This document shows, in pieces, positions 51,797 through 60,666 of a stretch of 64,000 nucleotides of DNA. The position numbers and the translations under genes are program-made. Within the stretch, counting starts at the first letter, position 1, and each line of letters opens with the position of its first letter. The DNA is from Gaoshiqia hydrogeniformans. GTDB lineage: Bacteria > Bacteroidota > Bacteroidia > Bacteroidales > Prolixibacteraceae. The notes under the pieces are model-generated. The model did no database searches. It was not told where the DNA came from and worked only from the letters and a program-made list of their open reading frames with translations. The stretch covers positions 868,001-932,000 of the forward strand of contig NZ_CP186334.1 in NCBI RefSeq assembly GCF_049347105.1. The letters are read 5' to 3'.

Positions 51797-53410
51797 ATGC
51801 AAGCAAGTTCTCAAATACCCCATGATGTAAGTTATCTCGATTACCAAGGGAAGTACAAAGGCATACTGGGTTGGATTTTGTCGACCGACCACAAACGGAT
51901 CGGCCTGCTGTACATGTATTCCATGATGACGCTTTTTCTGGTTGGTGTGGCATTGGGGCTCGCCATGAAACTGGAGCTGATCGCTCCGGGAAAGACCATC
52001 ATGGAAGCCAAAGATTACAATGCCGTATTCACAGTTCACGGGGTGATTATGATTTTTATGATTGTTGTTCCCGGGCTTCCGGCCGTGTTTGGCAATTTTT
52101 TACTGCCGATCATGATCGGCGCCAAAGACGTAGCCTTTCCCAAGTTGAACCTTCTCTCGTGGTACGTGTATATTGCCGGGGCCGTCCTGGTGATTTCCTC
52201 CCTGATTTTCGGAGACGGATCGCCGGATACGGGCTGGACTTTTTACGCGCCCTACAGTTTTAAAACCGGGTCGAACCTGTTGCCGGCCATTTTCGGCGCC
52301 TTTGTCTTGGGCTTTTCATCCATCCTCACGGGCCTGAATTTTATTGTCACCATCCACCGAATGCGGGCGCCCGGAATGACCTGGACCAAGATGCCGCTTT
52401 TCCCCTGGACACTTTACGGAACTGCCTGGATACAATTGCTGGCAACGCCGGTGATTGGCATCACCCTGGTATTGGTTTCCCTGGAACGAATCTTCGGGAT
52501 CGGGATTTTTGACCCGGTATTGGGTGGCGACCCGATCCTGTACCAGCATTTATTCTGGATTTACTCGCACCCCGCCGTGTATATTATGATTTTACCGGCC
52601 ATGGGCGCAATTTCCGAGATCATTCCTACCTTCGCACAAAAACATATTTTTGGGTATAAAGCCATTGTTGGTTCTACCTTGGCTATCGCTTTTGTAGGCT
52701 ACTTCGTGTGGGGGCACCACATGTTCACTTCGGGCATGAGCGGGACCGCCCAGTATACTTTTTCGTTATTAACCTTCCTGGTTGCCATTCCAAGCGCGAT
52801 CAAAGTGTTTAACTGGATCTCCACCATGTATAAAGGCTCCATCAACGTACAAACACCGTTTTTCTGGGCAGCTTCCTTTATTTTTGTATTCATGATCGGC
52901 GGTCTGTCCGGCCTGGTTCTTGGCGCTTTGGCCACCGACGTTTACCTGCACGACACGGCATTTGTTGTTGCCCATTTCCACTTCATCGTGTTTGGCGGCG
53001 TAGGCTTCTCCTTTTTCGGCGCTATTCATTACTGGTTCCCCAAAATTTTTGGACGGATGTACGATAAATCCTGGGCCAATGCCGGTTGGATCACATTCTT
53101 TGTCGGTTTTCTGGCCCTGTATTCACCAATGTTTTATCTCGGCTTCCTGGGGATGCCCCGCCGGTATTACGATTACCTGGAACAATTCCACTCGGCTAAT
53201 ATTTTATCCACTTTAGGTTCATGGGTAATGACTTTTGGTCTGGTGATCATCATCATCAACCTGTTCCGGTCGGCAAAACACGGAGCGCCGGCGCCTGAGA
53301 ACCCGTGGGGTGGAAAAACGCTGGAATGGACTGTTCCTTCACCCCCGCCGGTAGAAAATTTTGAGACCATCCCTGTTTACCGGGAAAAAGACGGACCTTA
53401 CGAATACTAA
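51797..53410 (+). CDS. ctaD: caa3-type cytochrome c oxidase subunit I (A2-type)
   Basis: A 537-residue 12-helix haem-copper oxidase subunit. Low-spin haem and CuB ligands are in VFTVHGVIMIF, YSHPAVYIMI, WGHHMFTSGMS and VVAHFHFIVFGG. In helix VI the D-channel Glu of A1 enzymes (GHPEVY) is replaced by Tyr-Ser ahead of HPAVY, the YS motif of A2-type oxidases such as those of Rhodothermus and Thermus caa3. The His-x3-Tyr crosslink pair is intact. It is followed by subunits III, IV and II. Confidence 0.94.
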   Translation: MQASSQIPHDVSYLDYQGKYKGILGWILSTDHKRIGLLYMYSMMTLFLVGVALGLAMKLELIAPGKTIMEAKDYNAVFTVHGVIMIFMIVVPGLPAVFGNFLLPIMIGAKDVAFPKLNLLSWYVYIAGAVLVISSLIFGDGSPDTGWTFYAPYSFKTGSNLLPAIFGAFVLGFSSILTGLNFIVTIHRMRAPGMTWTKMPLFPWTLYGTAWIQLLATPVIGITLVLVSLERIFGIGIFDPVLGGDPILYQHLFWIYSHPAVYIMILPAMGAISEIIPTFAQKHIFGYKAIVGSTLAIAFVGYFVWGHHMFTSGMSGTAQYTFSLLTFLVAIPSAIKVFNWISTMYKGSINVQTPFFWAASFIFVFMIGGLSGLVLGALATDVYLHDTAFVVAHFHFIVFGGVGFSFFGAIHYWFPKIFGRMYDKSWANAGWITFFVGFLALYSPMFYLGFLGMPRRYYDYLEQFHSANILSTLGSWVMTFGLVIIIINLFRSAKHGAPAPENPWGGKTLEWTVPSPPPVENFETIPVYREKDGPYEY

Positions 53411-53423
53411 AAAACGAATACCT

Positions 53424-54041
53424 ATGTCACAAGTTATCCATCACGATGAACATTACGATGCCGAAGGTTCAAAAATAGGGATGTGGCTGTTTATTTTTAC
53501 CGAACTGCTACTTTTCGGCGGATTATTCATCGTTTACTCCGTTTACCGCTTCATGAACCAGGACGCCTTTCATTTGGCAGCCGAAGAATTAAATACCTCG
53601 ATCGGGGCAATCAACACCGTGATCCTGCTGATCAGCAGTATGACCATTGCCATGTCGACGTCTGCCATTCAAAAAGGACAGAAAGGAACCACCATTTTAT
53701 TGCTGGAAATCACCTTCATCCTCGGCCTGGTTTTTTTAATCAACAAGTATTTTGAATGGGGAATCAAATTTGAGCATGGCATTTTCCCCGGATCGGAACA
53801 TATGCTGGAAAACCTCAGCCAGGGCGAGATCCTGTTCTTTGGCTTGTACTTCGTGATGACCGGCCTGCACGCCCTGCACATTATCATCGGTCTGATCCTG
53901 ATCGGCGTTACGCTGGCCAAAGTGTCGAAAGGGACGGTACATGCCGAACGGTCGGCCCTGATCGAAAATGCAGGTCTTTACTGGCACCTGGTCGACCTGA
54001 TCTGGATTTTCCTGTTCCCTTTATTTTATCTAATCCATTAA
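53424..54041 (+). CDS. ctaE: Cytochrome c oxidase subunit III
   Basis: A 205-residue protein starting MSQVIHHDEHYDAEGSKIG, 13 bases after ctaD; the longer upstream frame is rejected. Five helices are visible, including MWLFIFTELLLFGGLFIVYS, a conserved Glu in ITFILGLVFLINKYFEW, FFGLYFVMTGLHALHIIIGL and the ending YWHLVDLIWIFLFPLFYLIH. Subunit III stabilises the core and may provide an oxygen path. Confidence 0.93.
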   Translation: MSQVIHHDEHYDAEGSKIGMWLFIFTELLLFGGLFIVYSVYRFMNQDAFHLAAEELNTSIGAINTVILLISSMTIAMSTSAIQKGQKGTTILLLEITFILGLVFLINKYFEWGIKFEHGIFPGSEHMLENLSQGEILFFGLYFVMTGLHALHIIIGLILIGVTLAKVSKGTVHAERSALIENAGLYWHLVDLIWIFLFPLFYLIH

Positions 54042-54055
54042 AACCTGGTTGAAGT

Positions 54056-54340
54056 ATGGAAAACGAAAAACATCACATCGTCTCCTACCGGACATATTTT
54101 TTCATCCTGCTGGCCTTGTTAGCCTTTACATTCCTGTCGATTATGATCACAGGAATTGAATTGGGAGAATTAACCGTTGCGGCAGCGCTGGTTTTTGCTT
54201 CGGTAAAATCATACCTGGTGCTCACTTATTTTATGCACCTGAAGTATGACAAACCATACATCCGCCTGATGGTCGGATTTGTATTTATGCTTTTTCTGGC
54301 TGTAATCATCATCACCTTTTTCGACTACTCATTCAGATAA
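54056..54340 (+). CDS. ctaF: Cytochrome c oxidase subunit IV
   Basis: A 94-residue protein with three helices: TYFFILLALLAFTFLSIMIT, LTVAAALVFASVKSYLVLTY and the block FMHLKYDKPYIRLMVG, typical of the bacterial prokaryotic-type subunit IV (CtaF/CyoD-like). It lies 14 bases after subunit III and its stop overlaps the subunit II start by one base. Confidence 0.9.
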   Translation: MENEKHHIVSYRTYFFILLALLAFTFLSIMITGIELGELTVAAALVFASVKSYLVLTYFMHLKYDKPYIRLMVGFVFMLFLAVIIITFFDYSFR

Positions 54341-55284
54341 TGACTATGTATATATTAGCATCCACACAAGCTTCCAATTTTGTTTCCGGTGTCGACCGGG
54401 CATTTATAATTATCCTGGCCGTTTCATTTCTTTTCCTGATTGGCTTAACAGGCACGATGATCTGGTTTATTTACCGTTACAACAAGAAACGGAACCCGCA
54501 GGCAACCCAAATCAAAGGAAGCAATACGCTGGAAGTCATCTGGACGGTCATCCCGACCATCCTGGTACTGATTATGTTTTATTATGGCTGGGCGGGTTGG
54601 AAACCCATGACCAAAGCTCCCGACGACAGTTTTGAGATTGACGTGATTGCCCGGATGTGGAACTTCACCTTCGAATATGAAAACGGGAAAAAGACAGATA
54701 CCCTGTTTGTTCCGAAAGACAAGCCGGTAAAACTAAACCTGGTCGCCCTGGATGTATTACATTCGGTTTATATCCCGGCTTTCAGGGTAAAAGAAGATGT
54801 GGTTCCGGGAAAAGACAAATTCATGTGGTTTATCCCGCAAAAAGAAGGTACCTACGAATTGTTCTGCACCGAATATTGCGGCTTACAGCATTCGTACATG
54901 TACAATTGGGTGAAAGTGATGCCTGAAGAAGACTTTGAAAAGTGGTATGTTGATACCACTATCAAGGTTGCAGCAGTTGATTCGCCTTCAGCTGCCGGAA
55001 AAAGGATCATGACCAACATCGGCTGTCTGGCCTGTCATACACTCGACGGGTCGAAACTGATTGGTCCTTCCTTTAAAGGTTTATACGGAAGCACCAGATC
55101 GGTGACAACAGGCAGGGAAAAACGGGAAGTGGTGGCTGATGACGAATACATCAAACACTCGGTTTTCGATCCGGGAGCCGACATTGCCGCCGGCTTTAAC
55201 AAGGGTTTGATGCAATCGTACCAGGGGCAGTTATCGGAAGAGGATGTTGCATTAATCATTGAATACCTGAAAACATTGCAATGA
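54340..55284 (+). CDS. ctaC: Cytochrome c oxidase subunit II with fused cytochrome c (caa3)
   Basis: A 314-residue protein. Two N-terminal helices (FIIILAVSFLFLIGLTGTMI and EVIWTVIPTILVLIMFYYG) are followed by the CuA domain with ligands in DVLHSVYIPAF and CTEYCGLQHSYM, both Cys, His and Met present. A C-terminal cytochrome c domain follows, with haem site IGCLACHTLDGSK and methionine region NKGLMQSYQG. The fusion defines a caa3 oxidase. No cleavable lipobox is obvious. It overlaps ctaB by 4 bases. Confidence 0.95.
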   Translation: MTMYILASTQASNFVSGVDRAFIIILAVSFLFLIGLTGTMIWFIYRYNKKRNPQATQIKGSNTLEVIWTVIPTILVLIMFYYGWAGWKPMTKAPDDSFEIDVIARMWNFTFEYENGKKTDTLFVPKDKPVKLNLVALDVLHSVYIPAFRVKEDVVPGKDKFMWFIPQKEGTYELFCTEYCGLQHSYMYNWVKVMPEEDFEKWYVDTTIKVAAVDSPSAAGKRIMTNIGCLACHTLDGSKLIGPSFKGLYGSTRSVTTGREKREVVADDEYIKHSVFDPGADIAAGFNKGLMQSYQGQLSEEDVALIIEYLKTLQ

Positions 55285-56159
55285 CGAAACTAAGTTTTAG
55301 CTCATATGTCAAAATTATTCTTGAATTGGGCAAAGTGCGGATTTCGTTGCCCGTTGCTTTATCGGCGCTGACCGGCTTCGCCTTGCAAACCGGCAAAATC
55401 GGACCATCCGGTTTTTGGCTGGCCCTCGGCGTATTTCTGATTTCGTGCAGCTCAAGCGCCATCAACCATTGGCAGGAGTACAAAACGGATGCCCTGATGC
55501 CCCGTACCCGGACGCGTCCGATTCCATCGGGGAAGATCAGCCCGGTTTTTGCAGTTCTCACTGCCCTGGGTTACTTGTTGTCGGGCAGCCTGATTTTACT
55601 GATCCATCAACCGGTTATTGCACTTATCATCAGCCTCATAACTCTGCTTTCGTACAATGTATTTTATACCCCCTTAAAAAAAATTACAGCCTTTGCCGTG
55701 GTACCCGGCTCGCTGGTTGGAGCTCTCCCCCCCTACGTCGGATGGCTGGCGGCCGGAGGCTCACTTACCGACCCGGTTATTTTTTGGGTAGCCACCTTCT
55801 TTTTTATCGGACAAATTCCACACTTCTGGCTGCTTCTGCTCATGTTTGGCAAAGAATACAAGCTGGCCGGATATCCCAGCCTGCATGATCATTTTACCGA
55901 GAACCAGATTAAGCGGTTGAGTTTTACCTGGGTACTGGCAACCATGGCGTCTGCTTTAATCATTGCCGTAAAAATCATGATCGGACACGTAGCCATGTTC
56001 ATTCTTATCTTTTACATTTTTTACCTGATATTTTCTTTAAGCATCGAGATCCTGGTAAAAAAGAACCTGCGTGTTCGTCCGGCATTTTTCAAACTGAACT
56101 TCCTCTACCTCTTCATGATGATCGCCCTGATTGTCGACAGCTTGTTGTTCCGTTCGTGA
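55281..56159 (+). CDS. ctaB: Protoheme IX farnesyltransferase (heme O synthase)
   Basis: A 292-residue UbiA-superfamily prenyltransferase with nine predicted helices. The first prenyl-diphosphate site is INHWQEYKTDALMPRTRTRP, matching CtaB (N-x3-E-x3-D...RTRxRPxP). The second conserved loop is LLMFGKEYKLAGYPSLHDHF. It makes haem O, precursor of haem A, needed by the caa3 oxidase just upstream (4-base overlap). Haem A synthase (ctaA) is not in the window. Confidence 0.92.
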   Translation: MTKLSFSSYVKIILELGKVRISLPVALSALTGFALQTGKIGPSGFWLALGVFLISCSSSAINHWQEYKTDALMPRTRTRPIPSGKISPVFAVLTALGYLLSGSLILLIHQPVIALIISLITLLSYNVFYTPLKKITAFAVVPGSLVGALPPYVGWLAAGGSLTDPVIFWVATFFFIGQIPHFWLLLLMFGKEYKLAGYPSLHDHFTENQIKRLSFTWVLATMASALIIAVKIMIGHVAMFILIFYIFYLIFSLSIEILVKKNLRVRPAFFKLNFLYLFMMIALIVDSLLFRS

Positions 56160-56224
56160 ACATTTGTAGCCTTCGAATGTTTCATTGAAATATCTATATG
56201 ATTGGATATTTAATCGTTTTAATC

Positions 56225-56704
56225 ATGAAAAAAGGTACTCGTATGTTTCTAACAGGAATAATTACCGGTCTGATCATCAGTGTGGCTTTCGTTTTACTGA
56301 TGGCACCGAAGATGATGTTTACCGTGAGCGAAAGTCAATTCGACTTTGAAAAAACAAAAGAAGTAATTGAGCAGGCCAGTAAGGAAAACAACTGGAGTAT
56401 GCCTCACCAGTATGATTTGCAGGCCACTATGTCGAAAAACGGGTTTACCGTGAAACCGGTAACTGTTTTTTCTGTCTGCAAACCCGATATTGCCGTACGG
56501 ATTCTGGACGACGACGCCAACCGCCATATTTCGTCGATGATGCCTTGCCGTATCGCGATTTATGAAAAAGCCGACGGCAAAACTTACATTGCACGGATGA
56601 ATGCCAATTTCATGTCCAAACTACTGGGAAGTGAAGCGAAAGCAGTGATGAGCGAAGCCGGTGCCGGAAGTGAAAAAATTCTTGAACAAGTCATAAAAAA
56701 ATAA
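56225..56704 (+). CDS. DUF302-domain protein
   Basis: A 159-residue protein starting MKKGTRMFLTGIITG; a start 27 bases upstream is possible. One N-terminal helix anchors a DUF302 domain: FEKTKEVIEQASKENNWSMP, TVFSVCKPDIAVRILDDDAN, MMPCRIAIYEKADGKTYIA and a final helical part. DUF302 has no firm function but is often near oxidases or sulfur/copper genes. It lies between ctaB and a copper-binding lipoprotein, 9 bases before the latter. Confidence 0.85.
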   Translation: MKKGTRMFLTGIITGLIISVAFVLLMAPKMMFTVSESQFDFEKTKEVIEQASKENNWSMPHQYDLQATMSKNGFTVKPVTVFSVCKPDIAVRILDDDANRHISSMMPCRIAIYEKADGKTYIARMNANFMSKLLGSEAKAVMSEAGAGSEKILEQVIKK

Positions 56705-56713
56705 CCAATGATC

Positions 56714-57022
56714 ATGAAAACAGTTCTTCTGTTATCTGCAGTCGTGTTGCTCCTGTCCTGCGGACAAAAAAATGCTAAGGAAGCCGAAACCCTCAGTACA
56801 ACAAAACCGGTTGAAATCGTTTTTCATGTGGAAGGAATGACCTGCGACCATTGTGAAATGTCGATCCAAAAAAGTGTCAGCGAACTGAAAGGCATCAGCC
56901 TGGTTGAAGCGAACCATGAAGATTCGATAACCGTTGTATCATTTGACCCGGAGAAAATAACCGAGAAAGAAATTATTACAGCCATTGAGAAACGGGGCTA
57001 TACGGTAACCGGGCATAGGTAA
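56714..57022 (+). CDS. HMA-domain lipoprotein, copper-chaperone-like
   Basis: A 102-residue protein. Lipoprotein signal MKTVLLLSAVVLLLSCG (lipobox LLSC) is followed by a linker and a complete heavy-metal-associated domain, VEGMTCDHCEMSIQKSVSEL, with the CxxC metal site. A Met two codons upstream is an alternative start. Lipid-anchored HMA proteins can bind Cu(I) outside the cytosol; following the caa3 and cbb3 genes, it may help copper supply or tolerance. Confidence 0.87.
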   Translation: MKTVLLLSAVVLLLSCGQKNAKEAETLSTTKPVEIVFHVEGMTCDHCEMSIQKSVSELKGISLVEANHEDSITVVSFDPEKITEKEIITAIEKRGYTVTGHR

Positions 57023-57096
57023 ATACCGGAGAAACACCTTCATCAACAATATCCAACAGATGATGAATCTGTTCTAATCTGACGGTGATTTGCTCT

Positions 57097-58491
57097 TTAA
57101 AAGCGGTAACTCAAGCCGGTATGGACCCCAATGGTATAGGGTTTAAAATTAACCGACGGATTATCGGACAGGGAACCCAGGTAATATTTTAGCTGCGGTT
57201 CAATCCGTAACTGAAGCTTCTCGGTCAGTCCGTAAGCCAATCCCAAACCAATACTGGTGGAATAGCTGATCCTGCTCATATCTTTTGTACTGCCAATACG
57301 GTTTTGCCCGCTTCCGTCTTCCATATAGGTATTGTTGCCGATCAGGAAACCGGTATTCAGCCCGCCTAAAAACTGAACATCGATAATTTTGTCGATCACG
57401 AGGTAACGAACCAGGAGCGGAATCTCCACATACTCAAATTGCTGGTCGAAATTGGCGCTGGTCAGCATCACCTCCCGGCTGGGACCAGAAAAGCTTGATT
57501 CGGGCGAAACAGACAAACTGGTGCCATCCGGTAAATGATCCAGCTCAACCACTCCCGCTGACGCGTTAATCTGCATGATTCCTTTCTCAACCTGTACACC
57601 TGTGTTTAAATAGCTTTTATCCAGGGCATCAGACACAAAATTCATACTTTCGCGCGAAGGGCTGTTCGACGAAGATTGTCCCAACTGATTATAGTGCAAG
57701 CCACTCTGGATGCTCCACCGTTTACCGGTTGAATAACCAACCGAAACGCCCCCTCCCAACTGCATGGCTTTAGTCGATCCCGGATGCGTCATATTGCTGG
57801 CATAAACAGCATCATAGGAGCTTTGGTTGATCGCATAAACCGGCGAAATCATGGCCCCCAGATCCCAGGCCTTAGCCGCTTTCTCTTCGTTTCGGGCAGT
57901 CAGCTGTTTCCGGTTCAGTTCAATCATAGCCAAATCGGACGCCGACAAGCGGTCGGAACCATCCCCTCTGTCTCGTTTTATTTCGGCCAATCCGGCCCCT
58001 TCCGGGCTGCTCCCGGATTCAAGCCGGGCATCGCGCGGAGCCAATGCCCGGTACGACTCACGTGTTTCAGTCACTGTCTGCACTGTTAATGGTGAACTTT
58101 CTTTTTCTGTGTTTATCTGGCCCAACAACACCGCTTGTTTTTGTTCCGGGGTTTCAGTCACTGAACGTAGTTCTGCCGAAGGCTTAGATAGCTCACCCGG
58201 GCTTTCAGCGACCCCGGCTTTCGCCTGATCTGGCGATTGACCGCTTATTTGTTCAACAAGCGTCCCTGGAAATTCCTCCTGCCGGTTATGTTGCAGTTGC
58301 CAACCAAGTACAAAGGCTAACAACACAGCTGCCGCAACTCCGCTGATCCGAATAATTACAAACAGCCGCTTTTTGCGTTGCACGTTCTGCTTCTCATGGA
58401 TCCGGTCCCAAACATATGCCGGCGGACTCTGCTCAAAATGTTCTAATTTTGAACGGATTAGCTCATCCAATATGTTATCGTTGTTCATCAT
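57097..58491 (-). CDS. Membrane-anchored outer-membrane beta-barrel-like protein, sigma-linked
   Basis: A 464-residue protein. The N-terminal ~45 residues are cytosolic-looking and resemble the start of anti-sigma proteins (ILDELIRSKLEHFEQSPPAY, VWDRIHEKQNVQRKKR). A transmembrane helix follows (LFVIIRISGVAAAVLLAFVL). After a ~130-residue hydrophilic, Glu/Ser-rich linker, residues ~215-464 form a PorT/OmpW-like beta-barrel ending GVHTGLSYRF with C-terminal Phe. Its start overlaps the ECF sigma gene's stop by 4 bases, so translation is coupled. It may bind the sigma factor; that is inference. Confidence 0.75.
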   Translation of the reverse strand: MMNNDNILDELIRSKLEHFEQSPPAYVWDRIHEKQNVQRKKRLFVIIRISGVAAAVLLAFVLGWQLQHNRQEEFPGTLVEQISGQSPDQAKAGVAESPGELSKPSAELRSVTETPEQKQAVLLGQINTEKESSPLTVQTVTETRESYRALAPRDARLESGSSPEGAGLAEIKRDRGDGSDRLSASDLAMIELNRKQLTARNEEKAAKAWDLGAMISPVYAINQSSYDAVYASNMTHPGSTKAMQLGGGVSVGYSTGKRWSIQSGLHYNQLGQSSSNSPSRESMNFVSDALDKSYLNTGVQVEKGIMQINASAGVVELDHLPDGTSLSVSPESSFSGPSREVMLTSANFDQQFEYVEIPLLVRYLVIDKIIDVQFLGGLNTGFLIGNNTYMEDGSGQNRIGSTKDMSRISYSTSIGLGLAYGLTEKLQLRIEPQLKYYLGSLSDNPSVNFKPYTIGVHTGLSYRF

Positions 58492-59042
58492 GCAGAATAA
58501 TTATTTTCCAGTTTTTCAAAATTCATGACAACTTTTTTTTTCAGAATCATCCGGGCGCGGGCCAGATTCGACTTCGATGTTCCCTCCGATATTTTCAACT
58601 CATCTGCGATTTCTTTATGATTCATCCCTTCAAAAATAAACAGGTTAAAAACCATCCGGTACCGGGGGGGAAGTTCCTGAATCAGCTTCATCAGGTCGTT
58701 GGCCGATATTTCCGAGATAATTTCATCTTTAAAATCCGGGGTATCATAAACAGCCATATCTTCCACCGGATATAACAAATGCTGCTTTCGGTATTTCTCG
58801 AGCGAAACATTCACCATGATCCGCCTGATCCAGCCCTCGAACGAACCCTCGTGCCGAAATGTTCCAATTTTTTCAAAGACCTTCATAAATCCTTCCTGCA
58901 AATTATCCTCAGCTTCAGTCTGATCTTTACAATAACGCATACAAACCCCATACATCTTTGGTGCAAATAACTGGTATAAACGGGCCTGCGCCTTCGGTTT
59001 TCCAGCAGCACAATCTTTTATGAGTTGACTGAGGTCTTCCAA
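58488..59042 (-). CDS. ECF-subfamily RNA polymerase sigma factor
   Basis: A 184-residue sigma-70-type factor. Region 2: LYQLFAPKMYGVCMRYCKDQ and EDNLQEGFMKVFEKIGTF. Region 4: ELPPRYRMVFNLFIFEGMNH, EIADELKISEGTSKSNLARA. It should direct a small envelope-related regulon. It overlaps the downstream beta-barrel/anchor gene by 4 bases, the usual arrangement for an ECF factor and its regulator. Confidence 0.92.
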   Translation of the reverse strand: MEDLSQLIKDCAAGKPKAQARLYQLFAPKMYGVCMRYCKDQTEAEDNLQEGFMKVFEKIGTFRHEGSFEGWIRRIMVNVSLEKYRKQHLLYPVEDMAVYDTPDFKDEIISEISANDLMKLIQELPPRYRMVFNLFIFEGMNHKEIADELKISEGTSKSNLARARMILKKKVVMNFEKLENNYSA

Positions 59043-59338
59043 GGTTAAATCAATTAGCTAAGTGTAAAATTACCCTATTTAGGCAATTCCCGGTTTAACT
59101 TCTTCATCTTTTCTCAAGCGAAGATGCAAACTTGTGCGTAATGGTTGCGTAAACATTAAAAAAAATTAACCGGCAACGCAACGATGTATCTCGTTGATCA
59201 TCTATCTGTAAAAAGTCACGAAAACCGGATTCCGATGAAATGCCATGATAAATCGAATCCCGTAGCCTGAGAATTAAAAAACATGGCAGCATTTTTGCTG
59301 CTAAACGCACGACAGAAACACAGAAAAAAAACATTACG

Positions 59339-60574
59339 ATGAAAAAGATTTTTGGCAGTTTACTCAGCTTTTTGATGCTGTTTTCGGCGATTTCCTGCCA
59401 TGATGACGAGCCATCCGATCAACCGCCAACCAACATTCAGCTTGACCTGAAATCCGCGCAAATCATTGATGCCGATAATCAATTTGGTCTTGAACTTTTT
59501 CAACAACTGCTTGATGAAGAATCCGGTAATTCGAACCTGATGATTTCGCCCCTGAGCGTTTCCCTGGCATTAGCGATGGCTTATAACGGAGCCGACGGCG
59601 ATACAAAATCCCAAATGGAAGCTTTATTGCACAAAAACGGATTTAGCCCGGATGAAATTAACAAAGCCTATCAGAACCTGGTTGATGCGCTGGCGTCGCA
59701 CGACTCCAGGGTGAATCTTGAAATTGCCAATGCTGTTTTTTACAACCGAAACTTTTCTGTCAAATCAAGCTTTCTGCAAACCAACAAGGTTTATTACCAG
59801 GCTGAAGTAAAAGACCTGGACTTTTCGAATGCAGCGGCAACGCTAAAAACCGTAAACGATTGGGTAAAACTTAATACCAACAATAAAATCGAAAGCATCC
59901 TCGACCAGGTATCGCCTTATGATGTGTTGTACCTGTTGAATGCCGTTTATTTTAAAGGCATATGGACTTATCAATTTGATAAAAAGGAAACCCGAAACCG
60001 GGTATTCTTTCTGGAAGACGGCCGGGAACTGTCCGTTCCAACCATGGTGGTTGAAGAAACATTCAGATACACCGATCAATCTCAATTTGAGCTGATTGAA
60101 CTTCCGTATGGCGGCGAAAAATACGCCATGCTGATTTTTCTTCCAAAGTCAGGTTATTCGGCCGATGACGTAGCCAGGTTACTGACACCCGAAGACTTGT
60201 CGTCCTGGCTAAGCAATATGCACGGGTACAACAAGAAGGTTTTTCTTCCAAAGTTTGAATTTTCGTACGATAAAGGCCTGACCGAGACGCTGAAAGCATT
60301 GGGCATGACTGATGCATTCTCTCCGTACCTTGCAAACTTCTCAGGGATTTCGGATGCAAACGACTTATTCGTTTCCGATGTGCTTCATAAAACCTACCTA
60401 AAAGTGGATGAACAAGGGACCGAAGCGGCAGCTGTTACCGCCGTCATTATCGGAACCACCTCGGCCGGACCCGACCCGGTGTTTGCCGTTGATCACCCCT
60501 TTGTTTTCGCTATTCGTGAAAAAGATACCAACGCGATCCTTTTTATCGGAAAAGTAAGCAATCCTTTGAAATAA
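59339..60574 (+). CDS. Serpin-family protease inhibitor, lipoprotein
   Basis: A 411-residue serpin. A lipoprotein signal ends in lipobox SAISC (residues ~16-20). Serpin core blocks: NLMISPLSVSLALAMAYNGA, NAVFYNRNFSVKSSF, LLNAVYFKGIWTYQF, and the C-terminal FAVDHPFVFAIREKDTNAIL with FIGKVSNP. The reactive-centre loop hinge is GTEAAAVTAV (residues 360-369), with small residues as in inhibitory serpins; by register the cleaved bond would be about Thr374-Ser375. It should face the periplasm or surface and trap proteases. Terminator downstream. Confidence 0.92.
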   Translation: MKKIFGSLLSFLMLFSAISCHDDEPSDQPPTNIQLDLKSAQIIDADNQFGLELFQQLLDEESGNSNLMISPLSVSLALAMAYNGADGDTKSQMEALLHKNGFSPDEINKAYQNLVDALASHDSRVNLEIANAVFYNRNFSVKSSFLQTNKVYYQAEVKDLDFSNAAATLKTVNDWVKLNTNNKIESILDQVSPYDVLYLLNAVYFKGIWTYQFDKKETRNRVFFLEDGRELSVPTMVVEETFRYTDQSQFELIELPYGGEKYAMLIFLPKSGYSADDVARLLTPEDLSSWLSNMHGYNKKVFLPKFEFSYDKGLTETLKALGMTDAFSPYLANFSGISDANDLFVSDVLHKTYLKVDEQGTEAAAVTAVIIGTTSAGPDPVFAVDHPFVFAIREKDTNAILFIGKVSNPLK

Positions 60575-60613
60575 AGCAGACTGAACATTTTTCGGTCGTC
60601 CTGAAATACAAAA

Positions 60614-60649
60614 AATAAAGCAAGCCCGTCTGGCTTGCTTTATTTTTTG
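60614..60649. terminator. Bidirectional terminator between serpin and fadL-type genes
   Basis: AATAAAGCAAGCC and GGCTTGCTTTATT form a perfect 13-bp stem with loop CGTCT, followed by a T run on the plus strand and, read leftward, a T-rich stretch. It serves the two convergent genes. Confidence 0.85.
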
Positions 60650-60666
60650 TTACCAAAGCGTATTTT

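Noticed and set aside
59104..59334. 76-codon minus-strand frame between the sigma and serpin genes
   Set aside because: No domain, no context; the stretch more likely holds the promoters of the two divergent genes.
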